From Shewanella putrefaciens (GTDB lineage: Bacteria; Pseudomonadota; Gammaproteobacteria; Enterobacterales; Shewanellaceae), in assembly GCF_016406305.1 (NCBI RefSeq), contig NZ_CP066369.1, positions 576,501-640,500 on the forward strand: a stretch of DNA of 64,000 nucleotides, in the 5' to 3' direction. Positions within the stretch are counted from its first letter, which is position 1; every line of letters begins with the position of its first letter. Shown here in pieces: positions 45,057 through 52,934 of this stretch. The notes beneath the pieces are model-generated. The model worked only from the letters and a program-made list of their open reading frames with translations, made no database searches and had not been told where the DNA came from. Position numbers and translations under genes: made by a program.

Positions 45057-46538
45057 TTATAGGGTTGGGCTGTCGTCTATGCCTAACTCATCCCAAATTG
45101 AGTCGATCTTTTGTTTAACCTTTGGGTCCATCACGATTGGCGTGCCCCATTCACGGTTGGTTTCACCTTCCCACTTATTGGTGGCATCGAGTCCCATTTT
45201 TGAGCCTAAGCCCGCGACGGGAGAGGCAAAATCGAGGTAGTCGATCGGGGTGTTTTCGATCATCACGGTATCGCGTTTAGGATCCATGCGGGTGGTGATC
45301 GCCCAGATCACGTCCTGCCAGTCGCGGCAATTCACATCCTCATCGACGATGACAATAAACTTGGTATACATAAATTGGCGCAGGAAAGACCAAGCGCCCA
45401 TCATCACCCGTTTGGCGTGCCCCGGATATTGTTTGCGAATGGAGATCACAGCCATGCGGTACGAACAACCCTCAGGCGGCAGATAAAAATCAACGATCTC
45501 AGGGTATTGCTTACGCAAAATCGGCACAAACACTTCGTTTAATGCCACCCCCAGCATGGCGGGCTCATCCGGTGGACGGCCAGTGTAAGTGCTGTGGTAG
45601 ATGGCATCTTTACGTTGCGTGATGTGGGTAACGGTAAACACGGGAAACTTATCGGTTTCGTTGTAGTAACCCGTGTGATCGCCGTAGGGGCCTTCTTCCG
45701 CCAGTTCCTCAGGGTCGATATAGCCTTCGAGGATGATTTCACTGGTGGCGGGCACTTCTAAGTCGCAGCTTAATGCCTTGCAGACTTCGGTGCGTTCACC
45801 GCGCAGCAAACCGGCAAAAGCGTATTCGCTCATGGAATCGGGGACTGGGGTGACGGCGCCTAAAATGGTCACAGGATCGGCGCCAAGTGCGACCACAACC
45901 GGATAACGCTCACCGGGGAATTGTTGTTTAAAATCAGCAAAGTCTAACGCGCCGCCACGGTGGGATAACCAGCGCATGATCAGCTTGTTTTTACCCAGTA
46001 ACTGTTGGCGATAAATGCCTAAATTCTGGCGACTCTTACGCGGCCCTTTGGTGATGGTTAAGCCCCAGGTCACCAGTGGCGCAACATCACCCGGCCAGCA
46101 ATGCTGAATAGGCAATTGGGTTAAATCGACTTCATCGCCGGTTTTGATGATTTGTTGGCAAGGCGGATTACGCACTGTCTTTGGCGGCATATTCAAGGCT
46201 TGCTTGAACATAGGGATCTTAGCGATCGCGTCTTTAAAGCCCCGTGGTGGTTCGGGTTCCTTTAAAAAGGCCAGTAGTTCGCCCACTTCGCGCAGGGCTA
46301 ATGGGTCGTCTTTACCGAGCGCCATAGCCACACGTTTTGGAGTGCCGAACAGGTTTGCCAACACTGGCATGTGATGATCTTTGGGATTTTCAAACAAGAG
46401 TGCAGGGCCTTTGGCGCGCAGGACGCGATCGGCGATCTCTGTCATTTCTAAATGAGGATCAACTGGGTAGCTAATGCGTTTGAGTTCGCCATTGGCTTCT
46501 AAGTGATCAATAAAGCTGCGTAAATCCTTAAAACTCAT
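45057..46538 (-). CDS. ubiD: 4-hydroxy-3-polyprenylbenzoate decarboxylase
   Basis: A 493-residue prenyl-FMN-dependent decarboxylase of ubiquinone biosynthesis. Characteristic stretches are [11 protein letters not shown] near residue 64, [24 protein letters not shown] near 280 with the catalytic acidic residues of the E(x)n-type site, and [11 protein letters not shown] near 400. E. coli UbiD has 497 residues. The start at 46538 ([11 protein letters not shown]) fits the family; an in-frame ATG at 46568 would add ten residues without precedent. fre follows on the same strand. Confidence 0.94.
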   Translation of the reverse strand: MSFKDLRSFIDHLEANGELKRISYPVDPHLEMTEIADRVLRAKGPALLFENPKDHHMPVLANLFGTPKRVAMALGKDDPLALREVGELLAFLKEPEPPRGFKDAIAKIPMFKQALNMPPKTVRNPPCQQIIKTGDEVDLTQLPIQHCWPGDVAPLVTWGLTITKGPRKSRQNLGIYRQQLLGKNKLIMRWLSHRGGALDFADFKQQFPGERYPVVVALGADPVTILGAVTPVPDSMSEYAFAGLLRGERTEVCKALSCDLEVPATSEIILEGYIDPEELAEEGPYGDHTGYYNETDKFPVFTVTHITQRKDAIYHSTYTGRPPDEPAMLGVALNEVFVPILRKQYPEIVDFYLPPEGCSYRMAVISIRKQYPGHAKRVMMGAWSFLRQFMYTKFIVIVDEDVNCRDWQDVIWAITTRMDPKRDTVMIENTPIDYLDFASPVAGLGSKMGLDATNKWEGETNREWGTPIVMDPKVKQKIDSIWDELGIDDSPTL

Positions 46539-46697
46539 GTGGAAATAGCCTCTGCGGTGAAAATCCATGTGGCGCGCACTATAGCATTTTTCTGTTTTAG
46601 GGTTAACCTATTCAGTGATCTTCAAGCTTTTGAAGCGTAAAATGAGCAGCAGTAGGCCGCGGTTTATCTCGCTTACGCCCTGTATCTCGAGGTTTAT

Positions 46698-47354
46698 ATG
46701 CATATCTCCCAGCTGTTTGCCCAACAAAAGTGCACCCCAAGTGAGCCATATGTTGCCCATAGGTGGCAGCTAAAGGGCTTAGTTTTATCCTTGGCTCTGG
46801 GGATATTTGTGTTGGGGGCTCCAACGGCAACCTTTGCCAGTCAGCGTGGCTACTCAGAACATAATAGTGCGAATCAGTACAACAACCACTATAACAATAC
46901 CCATAGTTATAATGGCTATCGCCCTTATTATCGTCCTTACTATCGCCCGTATTACCCTTGGGGTAGCCGCTGGTATTCGGGGTGGAATCTTGGCTATGGC
47001 TTGGGTTCCCGTGGTTATTGGAACTCACCTTACTCTAGCATCGGCCTATCGATTCCAATGGACTATGAAGAGGAATCCGTTGCCGTTTCAGCCCCAGTAC
47101 GGGTGACGACGAGTATGCAGTATGCTCCGAATGAAGGCCGTATGGTGTCGAGTATGCCTAGCGGCGCAAACGGCCAAACAGCGAATGCGACGGGGGCACT
47201 TGCACCTAAGGTGCCGCGGGCTCGCAGTGTGTCGAGTTTACCGAGTAATGCCAGAATCGTGCAGCAGGATGGCCGTACTCTATATGAGTGGCAGGGCGTG
47301 CTCTATGCCTACGATTGGAACAGCCAAACCTATCAAGAACAGCTCGTTAAATAG
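46698..47354 (+). CDS. Secreted Tyr/Asn-rich protein of unknown function
   Basis: A 218-residue protein. A hydrophobic stretch near residues 27-47 ends with TATFASQ, a likely signal peptide cleavage region, although the 25 residues in front are long for a signal. The next 70 residues are a low-complexity run rich in Tyr, Asn, Arg and Pro, with RPYYRPYYRPYY repeats. The C-terminal 40 residues (RIVQQDGRTLYEWQGVLYAYDWNSQTYQ) look folded and may be a small conserved domain. I do not know its function. It is divergent from ubiD. Confidence 0.65.
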   Translation: MHISQLFAQQKCTPSEPYVAHRWQLKGLVLSLALGIFVLGAPTATFASQRGYSEHNSANQYNNHYNNTHSYNGYRPYYRPYYRPYYPWGSRWYSGWNLGYGLGSRGYWNSPYSSIGLSIPMDYEEESVAVSAPVRVTTSMQYAPNEGRMVSSMPSGANGQTANATGALAPKVPRARSVSSLPSNARIVQQDGRTLYEWQGVLYAYDWNSQTYQEQLVK

Positions 47355-47385
47355 CCATTTCGAATTGTAGATCACTTATTAGGGC

Positions 47386-47482
47386 TAGCAGGGTATCGGT
47401 AAGCAGGCCCTCTGCGCCATGGATGGCGCGGTGGAGCCCTCAGGGAAGAGTTAATGGCGTGCCTGCGTGCGATACCCTGCTA
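47386..47482. repeat. 97-bp nested inverted-repeat element
   Basis: Outer arms TAGCAGGGTATCG (47386-47398) and CGATACCCTGCTA (47470-47482) are perfect 13-bp inverted repeats. GCAGGC and GCCTGC lie inside them, and the palindrome GCGCCAT-GG-ATGGCGC (47414-47429) sits toward the centre. It encodes nothing and could fold into a branched hairpin. Confidence 0.75.
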
Positions 47483-47515
47483 TGTAGCATAATTAGGATC
47501 AGTTATTTAGAACAA

Positions 47516-47535
47516 GGGGGCCATATCAGGCCCCC
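47516..47535 (-). terminator. Possible terminator of the SDR gene
   Basis: GGGGGCC and GGCCCCC pair around ATATCA just past the SDR stop. The T-run on the minus strand is short, so termination efficiency is doubtful. Confidence 0.4.
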
Positions 47536-47545
47536 CTATTTATTG

Positions 47546-48223
47546 CTAGCGACGTTGTATGGTGATATCGGCGATATAACCATGCTCTGTGGCGATAAGG
47601 GCTTGTTTGAGCATGCCAGCGGCTTCATCGGCGGACATAAAGTCTGAGGTATCTAGCGTTTTACCGCTACTGGGCCAAAAACCGGTATCCATGCCGCCGG
47701 GATACACGGCAATTAACTTCATGGGGCTATTTTTTAGCTCTAAACGCACCGATTCAACAAAGCCTCTCACCGCCCATTTGGCCGCGCAGTAGGTGGATTC
47801 TCCCGCCTTGGCGGCAAGTGCGGCGGTGGACATCACAATCACCACAGTCACCTGGCTCTCTTTATAGCGTTGCACTAACTCGCGCACTAACAGGATTGTC
47901 GAAGTGACATTGTTATCTAGCAGGCTTTGGATATCGCTCGCCCTTTGGGTTTCGATCGCACCAAAGTAGCCGCTGCCCGCGCAGTGGAACACGGTTTTTG
48001 GGGCTTGCGTTAAGCCATCGAAGAGGGCTGTAATGCTTTGCTCACGGGTTAAATCGGCGGTGATCGCGGTGATACCTTGGCTTGAAAAGGGGCTTAAGGC
48101 ATTGGCCACTGTTTGTAGGCGCTTGCTATCGCGGCCCGTGAGTGTCAGTGGGGTGTTTTCTTTGGCATAGCGTGCGGCTAATGCGGCGCCTAATCCACTG
48201 CTTGCGCCAGTAATGAGTATCAT
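47546..48223 (-). CDS. Short-chain dehydrogenase/reductase
   Basis: A 225-residue NAD(P)-dependent oxidoreductase. ITGASSGLGAALA (residues 4-16) is the TGxxxGxG cofactor motif. NNVTS near 89 and STYCAAKWAV near 145 carry the catalytic Asn, Tyr and Lys, and YPGGMDTGFW follows. The substrate is unknown. ATG follows GAGGT on the minus strand. It lies downstream of the aroQ-accB pair on the same strand with about 70 bases between, so co-transcription is possible. Confidence 0.87.
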   Translation of the reverse strand: MILITGASSGLGAALAARYAKENTPLTLTGRDSKRLQTVANALSPFSSQGITAITADLTREQSITALFDGLTQAPKTVFHCAGSGYFGAIETQRASDIQSLLDNNVTSTILLVRELVQRYKESQVTVVIVMSTAALAAKAGESTYCAAKWAVRGFVESVRLELKNSPMKLIAVYPGGMDTGFWPSSGKTLDTSDFMSADEAAGMLKQALIATEHGYIADITIQRR

Positions 48224-48293
48224 ATTGACCTCGTGAGTCTTTCTCTGTTTATTCCTAGGTTTAGGGCCCTAGTTCAATACTTAAGTTTAATAC

Positions 48294-48764
48294 CTAAGTT
48301 GAGCTTTGGGTCTCGCTGCTGGGCAGTGAGTCGATGGTAAAGAGCGGTTGATCGAATGCGACTTCATCACCGTCTTTTACCCAAATGGCACGAATCACAC
48401 CATCCCGCTCAGCTTCTATGGGGTTTGTCATGCCCATGGCTTCGATAATGCAAATCACCTCACCTTGGCTCACTCTCTGGCCGACCTTGACAAGGGGCGC
48501 TTCGTCTACCTCTGCGGCGGCGTAAAAGGTGCCCACCATAGGGGAGATTTGTACTGTTCCTTCAATTGCCTGCGGTATTTCAGTGGCCCTAGGGCGAGGT
48601 GCTGTAGGCATGGCTTGGGCGCTTGCGAGGGCTTGTTCCTGCGGCACAGGGCGATAGCGGGTGATGCGGATCGAATCACTTCCCTCGCTAATGGCGAGTT
48701 CTGCAATGCCAGATTCATTGACTAATTCGATGAGTTTCTTAATTTTACGAAGATCCATTGCCAT
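48294..48764 (-). CDS. AccB-like biotin carboxyl carrier protein lacking the biotin lysine
   Basis: A 156-residue protein with the full AccB layout. The N-terminal LRKIKKLIELVNESGIAEL matches the family. A short linker follows, then a biotinyl domain (residues about 72-150) with the thumb segment SPMVGTFYAAAEVDEAPLV. The acceptor motif, normally EAMKM, reads EAMGM: residue 111 is Gly (codon GGC at 48432-48434, minus strand), so biotin cannot be attached there. accC is not next to it; an SDR gene follows instead. It is probably a paralogue of the functional AccB expected elsewhere in the genome. What an apo form would do is unknown. Confidence 0.88.
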   Translation of the reverse strand: MAMDLRKIKKLIELVNESGIAELAISEGSDSIRITRYRPVPQEQALASAQAMPTAPRPRATEIPQAIEGTVQISPMVGTFYAAAEVDEAPLVKVGQRVSQGEVICIIEAMGMTNPIEAERDGVIRAIWVKDGDEVAFDQPLFTIDSLPSSETQSST

Positions 48765-48802
48765 CAATCCCAGCCCTCGAAAGCACGATAAAGTGATAAA
48801 AC

Positions 48803-49243
48803 CTAAGCAGTTTGCTTAAGGCGCTTTATGGCCGCTGCCAGCGCAAATTCATAGCCCTGTGCCCCAAAGCCGCAAATGACCCCAATGGCTTTATCGGATA
48901 AATAGGAATGATGGCGAAAGGGCTCGCGGGCGTGCACATTGGATAAATGCACTTCAAAGAAGGGAATATCGACCCCAAGCAGGGCATCACGCAGGGCAAC
49001 GCTGGTATGGGTAAAAGCCGCCGGATTGATAATGATCATTTGGGCATCGGTGGCGTGGATCGCGTTGATCAGTTCAAATTCGGCGTTCGATTGCAGGTGC
49101 GTCAGTGTTACCCCTGCCGCCTGTGCTTGTTCGTTGAGCACGGCCACTATATCGGCCAAGGTTTGATGGCCATAAACGCTAGGCTCACGTCGGCCTAACA
49201 GATTGAGATTGGGGCCATTGAGGAGCAAAATTTTGTGACTCAT
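48803..49243 (-). CDS. aroQ: Type II 3-dehydroquinate dehydratase
   Basis: A 146-residue enzyme of the shikimate pathway. [19 protein letters not shown] holds the catalytic Arg and Tyr, and [21 protein letters not shown] the catalytic His, so it should be active. Two usually conserved spots differ: QSNAEFELI where QSNHEGxLI is common, and NPAAFTHTS where NPGA(F/Y)THTS is usual. It precedes the AccB-like gene as aroQ precedes accB-accC in many gammaproteobacteria, which suggests that the pair arose together by duplication. Confidence 0.92.
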   Translation of the reverse strand: MSHKILLLNGPNLNLLGRREPSVYGHQTLADIVAVLNEQAQAAGVTLTHLQSNAEFELINAIHATDAQMIIINPAAFTHTSVALRDALLGVDIPFFEVHLSNVHAREPFRHHSYLSDKAIGVICGFGAQGYEFALAAAIKRLKQTA

Positions 49244-49427
49244 TGCGCTTTCCTTTACGACATGCCTTGGGATTAAAGCTGGGCTGAATTGATTTAGCTT
49301 TGTACTAGGCCATTAACTTAACCTGTTCAAAGGGATTTTGCATTAGCCGCAAGCCGATTATGTCGTTGAAATCCAGCACTATGGTTAACCTGCGTGAACC
49401 CTAATCAAGGGGCCTCACTGTACTCGG

Positions 49428-49844
49428 CTAGTCATGGCTCTTCTGTTGGCGCATGGCTTTAGTCGCCCCCCGCTGTTTTTTTGAATCGAGCCGCCGCGTT
49501 TGGCTGCCCTTAGTGGCGCGGGTGGGGATGCGTTTTTTCTGTACTTCACCGACACTGGCAACTAATTCAATAAACTGTTCCAACGCGCTCTGACGGTTGG
49601 CATCTTGGCTGCGACTCGCTTGGCACTTAATGATGATTTTACCGCTTTTAGTGATGCGATGATCGGCCTTGTTGAGCAAGCGTTCCTGGTAAAACTCGGG
49701 GAGTGAGGAACTTCTTATATCGAAAATAAGCTGCGCCGTGGTAGAGACTTTATTGATATGCTGGCCGCCCGCACCACTGGAGCGGATAAATTGCCATTCG
49801 ATTTCATTTTCCTGAAGCTCCACACGGTTTGAAATTTTTATCAT
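49428..49844 (-). CDS. arfB: Alternative ribosome-rescue peptidyl-tRNA hydrolase
   Basis: A 138-residue factor that frees ribosomes stalled on non-stop mRNA. The catalytic GGQ lies in SSGAGGQHINKVST near residue 22. The basic tail (PTRATKGSQTRRLDSKKQRGATKAMRQQKSHD in pieces) fits the part of ArfB that threads into the empty mRNA channel. MIKISNRV matches the E. coli ArfB start (MIVISRHV), so I chose ATG 49844 rather than the in-frame 49859. Confidence 0.92.
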   Translation of the reverse strand: MIKISNRVELQENEIEWQFIRSSGAGGQHINKVSTTAQLIFDIRSSSLPEFYQERLLNKADHRITKSGKIIIKCQASRSQDANRQSALEQFIELVASVGEVQKKRIPTRATKGSQTRRLDSKKQRGATKAMRQQKSHD

Positions 49845-49999
49845 GGCACACTTAGGCATTTTTCAGCATGGATTGAGAAGCTATCAATAATGACTTATGG
49901 CTTTTCAATAGATTTGTTATCATCGGGCGCATTCTTTGCCACGGCGTAGGTTAGGGCCTTGCCTGCAAAAGTCTAGTGTTCTCGATTCGGAGTGCCTCT

Positions 50000-50365
50000 A
50001 TGTTATGCCAAATCCCCGATATTGCTAAGGGTGTTATCAGTCTTTTCGCCAGTGGCCGATTATCCTCAACCGATTATCGGACTCGTCTACAGCCAGCGAT
50101 TAAGAGTTACCGTAAGGATTGGGGCCAAGTTTGCCTGTATATTGAGGCGGACGTGTTACTCGAAGGCTGGGAGTTTGAATCGCTTACGGGCAGTGGTGAA
50201 GTCCAATTGCCTAATTTTGAAGCCTTGGTCTTTGTTGGCGGCCCTGATTGGGTGGGCAATGCGGTGCGTTTACTCGGGCCTTTTATGCAGGGTGAAGTGG
50301 CTTGGTTTCCCCTCGAACAAAAAGCCAAAGCGATTGCCTGGATTACTAAGCGTTCGACCATCTAA
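50000..50365 (+). CDS. STAS/SEC14-type SpoIIAA-like protein
   Basis: A 121-residue cytoplasmic protein. Its LYIEADVLLEGWEFESL stretch and the late VRLLGPFMQGEVAWFPLEQKAKAIAWI match the SpoIIAA-like family (PF11964) found in many gammaproteobacteria, with no known reaction. ATG 50000 follows CGGAGTG; an in-frame start eight codons upstream is less likely. The DUF3012 lipoprotein follows 37 bases later. Confidence 0.78.
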   Translation: MLCQIPDIAKGVISLFASGRLSSTDYRTRLQPAIKSYRKDWGQVCLYIEADVLLEGWEFESLTGSGEVQLPNFEALVFVGGPDWVGNAVRLLGPFMQGEVAWFPLEQKAKAIAWITKRSTI

Positions 50366-50402
50366 TACCCAAGATGGGTTTAATTTTTATAAGGAATTAA
50401 TT

Positions 50403-50609
50403 ATGTCATTGTTGAAATCTTTTACTGCTAAACCCGCCGTTGCCAAAGTCAGTGCCATTGCTTTGGTACTCACTTTTACCGCAGGACTGAGTGCCTGCGC
50501 CCCCGAAGTGGGTAGCGATGCTTGGTGTAAGCAGATGAAAGAAAAGCCTTCTGGCGATTGGACGGCAAACGAAGCCGCCGATTACGCTAAGCATTGTGTA
50601 TTTAAGTAA
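50403..50609 (+). CDS. DUF3012 small lipoprotein
   Basis: A 68-residue envelope protein. A signal peptide with lipobox (LSAC, Cys at residue 32) is followed by APEVGSDAWCKQMKEKPSGDWTANEAADYAKHC in pieces, the DUF3012 domain, which is nearly the whole mature protein. Two further cysteines may form a disulfide. ATAAGGAAT precedes the ATG. Function unknown; family members are common in marine gammaproteobacteria. Confidence 0.82.
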   Translation: MSLLKSFTAKPAVAKVSAIALVLTFTAGLSACAPEVGSDAWCKQMKEKPSGDWTANEAADYAKHCVFK

Positions 50610-50688
50610 GTTGAGTGGTCATAGATCACAGCTTGGCGGCTTTTGCTTGCGGGCTGTGAACTTATGTTTAAACTGTGGGTCAGAAATT

Positions 50689-50758
50689 CCGTTATCCGTT
50701 ATCCGTTATCCGTTATCCGTTATCCGTTATCCGTTATCCGTTATCCGTTATCCGTTAT
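50689..50758 (+). repeat. Heptanucleotide tandem repeat (CCGTTAT)x10
   Basis: Ten perfect, uninterrupted copies of CCGTTAT, 70 bases in all. The array ends ten bases before the possible TTG start at 50768 and about 40 before the ATG at 50801. It lies outside the reading frame, because an in-frame TGA at 50762 separates it from the gene. Confidence 0.97.
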
Positions 50759-50767
50759 AGGTGATAT

Positions 50768-51268
50768 TTGATTTCTACCGTTAAGCCTTTCTTTGTCAGA
50801 ATGGCAATGTTCCTGATAGCCATCATAGTGCTGCAATTTGCGGGCGCGAATTTGGGTGCGCATCAGTTACATGCGGGTAATAGCGTCGAGGAATCCGAGA
50901 ATCATCCCCATCTGCAATTTAGTGCTCAAGTGACCACTCTGGCCCAATGCCTCGATTGTGTTTGCCCAAATGAGCAAACGCTGGGATTTGACGCTGCAGG
51001 CTTTACCGAATATTTAGCGCAGTTCTTGACTCCAGTTGAGGCGCTGCAAACCAGCCAGACTAGCGGATTTCACTCGCATTTAGTGAAAACCACTGAAATC
51101 CAAGATTTTGACCTGTGCCTCGACTGCCAATGCCATGGTGGCCATGTGGCGCTACTGACGCAATTTGTCAGCCAGCCTATGCCTATGGTTGAAAGTCTTT
51201 ATATGGCCCACGATTTAAGCTATTTCCCCCCTGAGAATCTCCCGAAATATCGCCCTCCCATCGCTTAA
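50768..51268 (+). CDS. Secreted Cys-rich protein upstream of the efflux genes
   Basis: A 166-residue protein that begins with a hydrophobic signal segment (MAMFLIAIIVLQFAGANLGAH). The mature part is rich in His and holds two CLDC motifs: AQCLDCVCPN near residue 62 and CLDCQCHGGH near 117. Both look suited to metal binding. Start choice is uncertain: TTG at 50768 has AGGTGA close by, while ATG 50801 gives a tidier signal peptide but no ribosome site. It stands before the czcCBA-type operon and may be a periplasmic metal-handling partner. No characterised family recognised. Confidence 0.68.
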   Translation: MISTVKPFFVRMAMFLIAIIVLQFAGANLGAHQLHAGNSVEESENHPHLQFSAQVTTLAQCLDCVCPNEQTLGFDAAGFTEYLAQFLTPVEALQTSQTSGFHSHLVKTTEIQDFDLCLDCQCHGGHVALLTQFVSQPMPMVESLYMAHDLSYFPPENLPKYRPPIA

Positions 51269-51508
51269 TCCTGTGATCCTGCTTATCCACGGCCAGTCCA
51301 TTACACAGCGCCGCACGGTAAGCCGTTTAGTTTACAGTTTTTAAGTTTATCCCCAAAAAGATGCGACTTATCACCTAGGACTAGCATGCAAAATGCTATG
51401 GGTTTGAGCCGTGAGTATTTTTTAAGGGGATGATCCGAACGGCGCCAATTTGCCCCGTTTTTACTGGGGGCGGTGGCCGATCCCTATTCGATATAGTTAG
51501 GATTTGCG

Positions 51509-52924
51509 ATGAAGAAAACGATTATCGCCCGCACCCTATTAGGTTTGTTGAGCGGCGGTGTACTGCTATCCACTCTGCAGCTTTCAGTCGCCTTAGCCGC
51601 TGAACCCCTCCTTGAAGCCATTGAGGTTGAAACAAAAGTTATCGAGGCTAACTCAGCGGATTTACGAGCCAAGGACGCCGATTTAGTCAGCGTTTCCTTT
51701 GGCAAATGGCTGCCTGAGTTAGTGGAACAATTTAACCGCTTACCTGAAGTGCAGGCGCAGCTAGTCCGCCAGCAGCAGGCCGAGCTTGCGATTCAGGCGG
51801 CAGATCGCGCCGTCTATAACCCCGAACTTGGGCTGAATTATCAAAATGCCGACACTGACTCCTACAGTCTAGGGCTGAGTCAAACCTTAGATTGGGGCGA
51901 TAAACGGGGTGTAGCAACTCGCCGTGCCCAGCTTGAAGCGCAAATGTTATTGGCTGACATAGGCTTAGAGCGCGGTCAAATGTTTGCCGAGCGATTGTTA
52001 GCCCTCGCCGAGCAAGCACAAGCAAGCAAGGCGCTGACCTTTGCCGATCAGCAACTGAGGTTTACCAAGGCACAGCTCAATATTGCCGAGCAACGATTGG
52101 CGGCGGGGGATTTGTCCGATGTGGAGCTACAACTCATGCAGCTCGAACTCGCCAGTAATTCGGCCGATTATGCCTTGGCCGAACAGGCCGCATTAGTGGC
52201 CGATGGAAAAGTGATTGAATTGCTTGGCAATGATCAGTTTGCCTTTAGTGAGTTTATCGGGAGCATTGAAGGGGCATTCACACAGTTCAGCAAGGCCTCT
52301 GGGGCAGAACCTAGATTACCCGCGCTGACGATTGCCTACCAACAAGTGCTGCTCGCGAGGGCCAATGCCATGCAGGTTAAGGCCGATACGGCGGCGGATC
52401 CGACCATCAGCATTGCCGCCGAGAAGGAGGGGACAGACAATAAACTGGGCATCGGTGTGTCAGTCCCGCTGCAGGTTCGCAATAATTACAGCGAGTTACA
52501 GGCAATCGCCGAAAAAGATACCGCTATCACAGAACAACAGTACCTCGCCCGTGAGCGAGTGCTAACTGCCAAGCAGAAACAAGTGGAGCATGCGCTGCCG
52601 CGTTTACTCGCCCGTTATCAAGATTGGCGTGAATTAGTGCAAACCTCAGGTGCCAAGGCCGCTAAATCCCTAAGCCAGCAATGGCAGGCGGGTGATGTGA
52701 GTACCAGCGAGTACTTGCAGAGTCGGCGTCAGTTAGCCGCCAGCTATTTGGTCGGCTTAAACCTTGAAACCGCAATTTATCAGACTTGGTTAACTTGGAT
52801 GGGGGAAAGCGGCCAGCTTATGCCCTTTGTCGAGCAGATTGTCTCATCCCCAAGCGCGTTCAAACAGGCTAATGCCGCGCCTTCGATAACACCAAATGCC
52901 GCCGCAGGCACAGCCAATGAATGA
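51509..52924 (+). CDS. Outer-membrane channel of heavy-metal RND efflux (CzcC-like)
   Basis: A 471-residue TolC-family protein that forms the outer-membrane and periplasmic tunnel of a tripartite efflux pump. A signal peptide covers about residues 1-30 (SVALAAEP). Two long helical repeats follow, with LGLSQTLDWGDKRGVATRRAQLEAQ near 130 and a related LGIGVSVPLQVRNNYSELQAIAEK near 312, as in CzcC and CusC. The periplasmic adaptor gene overlaps its end. It is transcribed with the next two genes. Confidence 0.88.
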   Translation: MKKTIIARTLLGLLSGGVLLSTLQLSVALAAEPLLEAIEVETKVIEANSADLRAKDADLVSVSFGKWLPELVEQFNRLPEVQAQLVRQQQAELAIQAADRAVYNPELGLNYQNADTDSYSLGLSQTLDWGDKRGVATRRAQLEAQMLLADIGLERGQMFAERLLALAEQAQASKALTFADQQLRFTKAQLNIAEQRLAAGDLSDVELQLMQLELASNSADYALAEQAALVADGKVIELLGNDQFAFSEFIGSIEGAFTQFSKASGAEPRLPALTIAYQQVLLARANAMQVKADTAADPTISIAAEKEGTDNKLGIGVSVPLQVRNNYSELQAIAEKDTAITEQQYLARERVLTAKQKQVEHALPRLLARYQDWRELVQTSGAKAAKSLSQQWQAGDVSTSEYLQSRRQLAASYLVGLNLETAIYQTWLTWMGESGQLMPFVEQIVSSPSAFKQANAAPSITPNAAAGTANE

Positions 52925-52934
52925 GGAAATAGCA

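Noticed and set aside
46912..47106. Alternative-frame open frames over the Tyr/Asn-rich gene
   Set aside because: Strand and frame with signal peptide and continuous domain to 47354 is clearly the better one; the others are shadows of the repetitive codons.
48803..49243. AroQ suspected to be inactive like its AccB neighbour
   Set aside because: The Arg, Tyr, Glu and His positions needed for catalysis are all present. The unusual residues lie at positions known to vary.
50689..50758. Heptamer array considered as CRISPR or as an in-frame coding repeat
   Set aside because: There are no spacers, and a TGA at 50762 stops the frame that could enter the downstream gene, so it is a simple microsatellite outside coding DNA.
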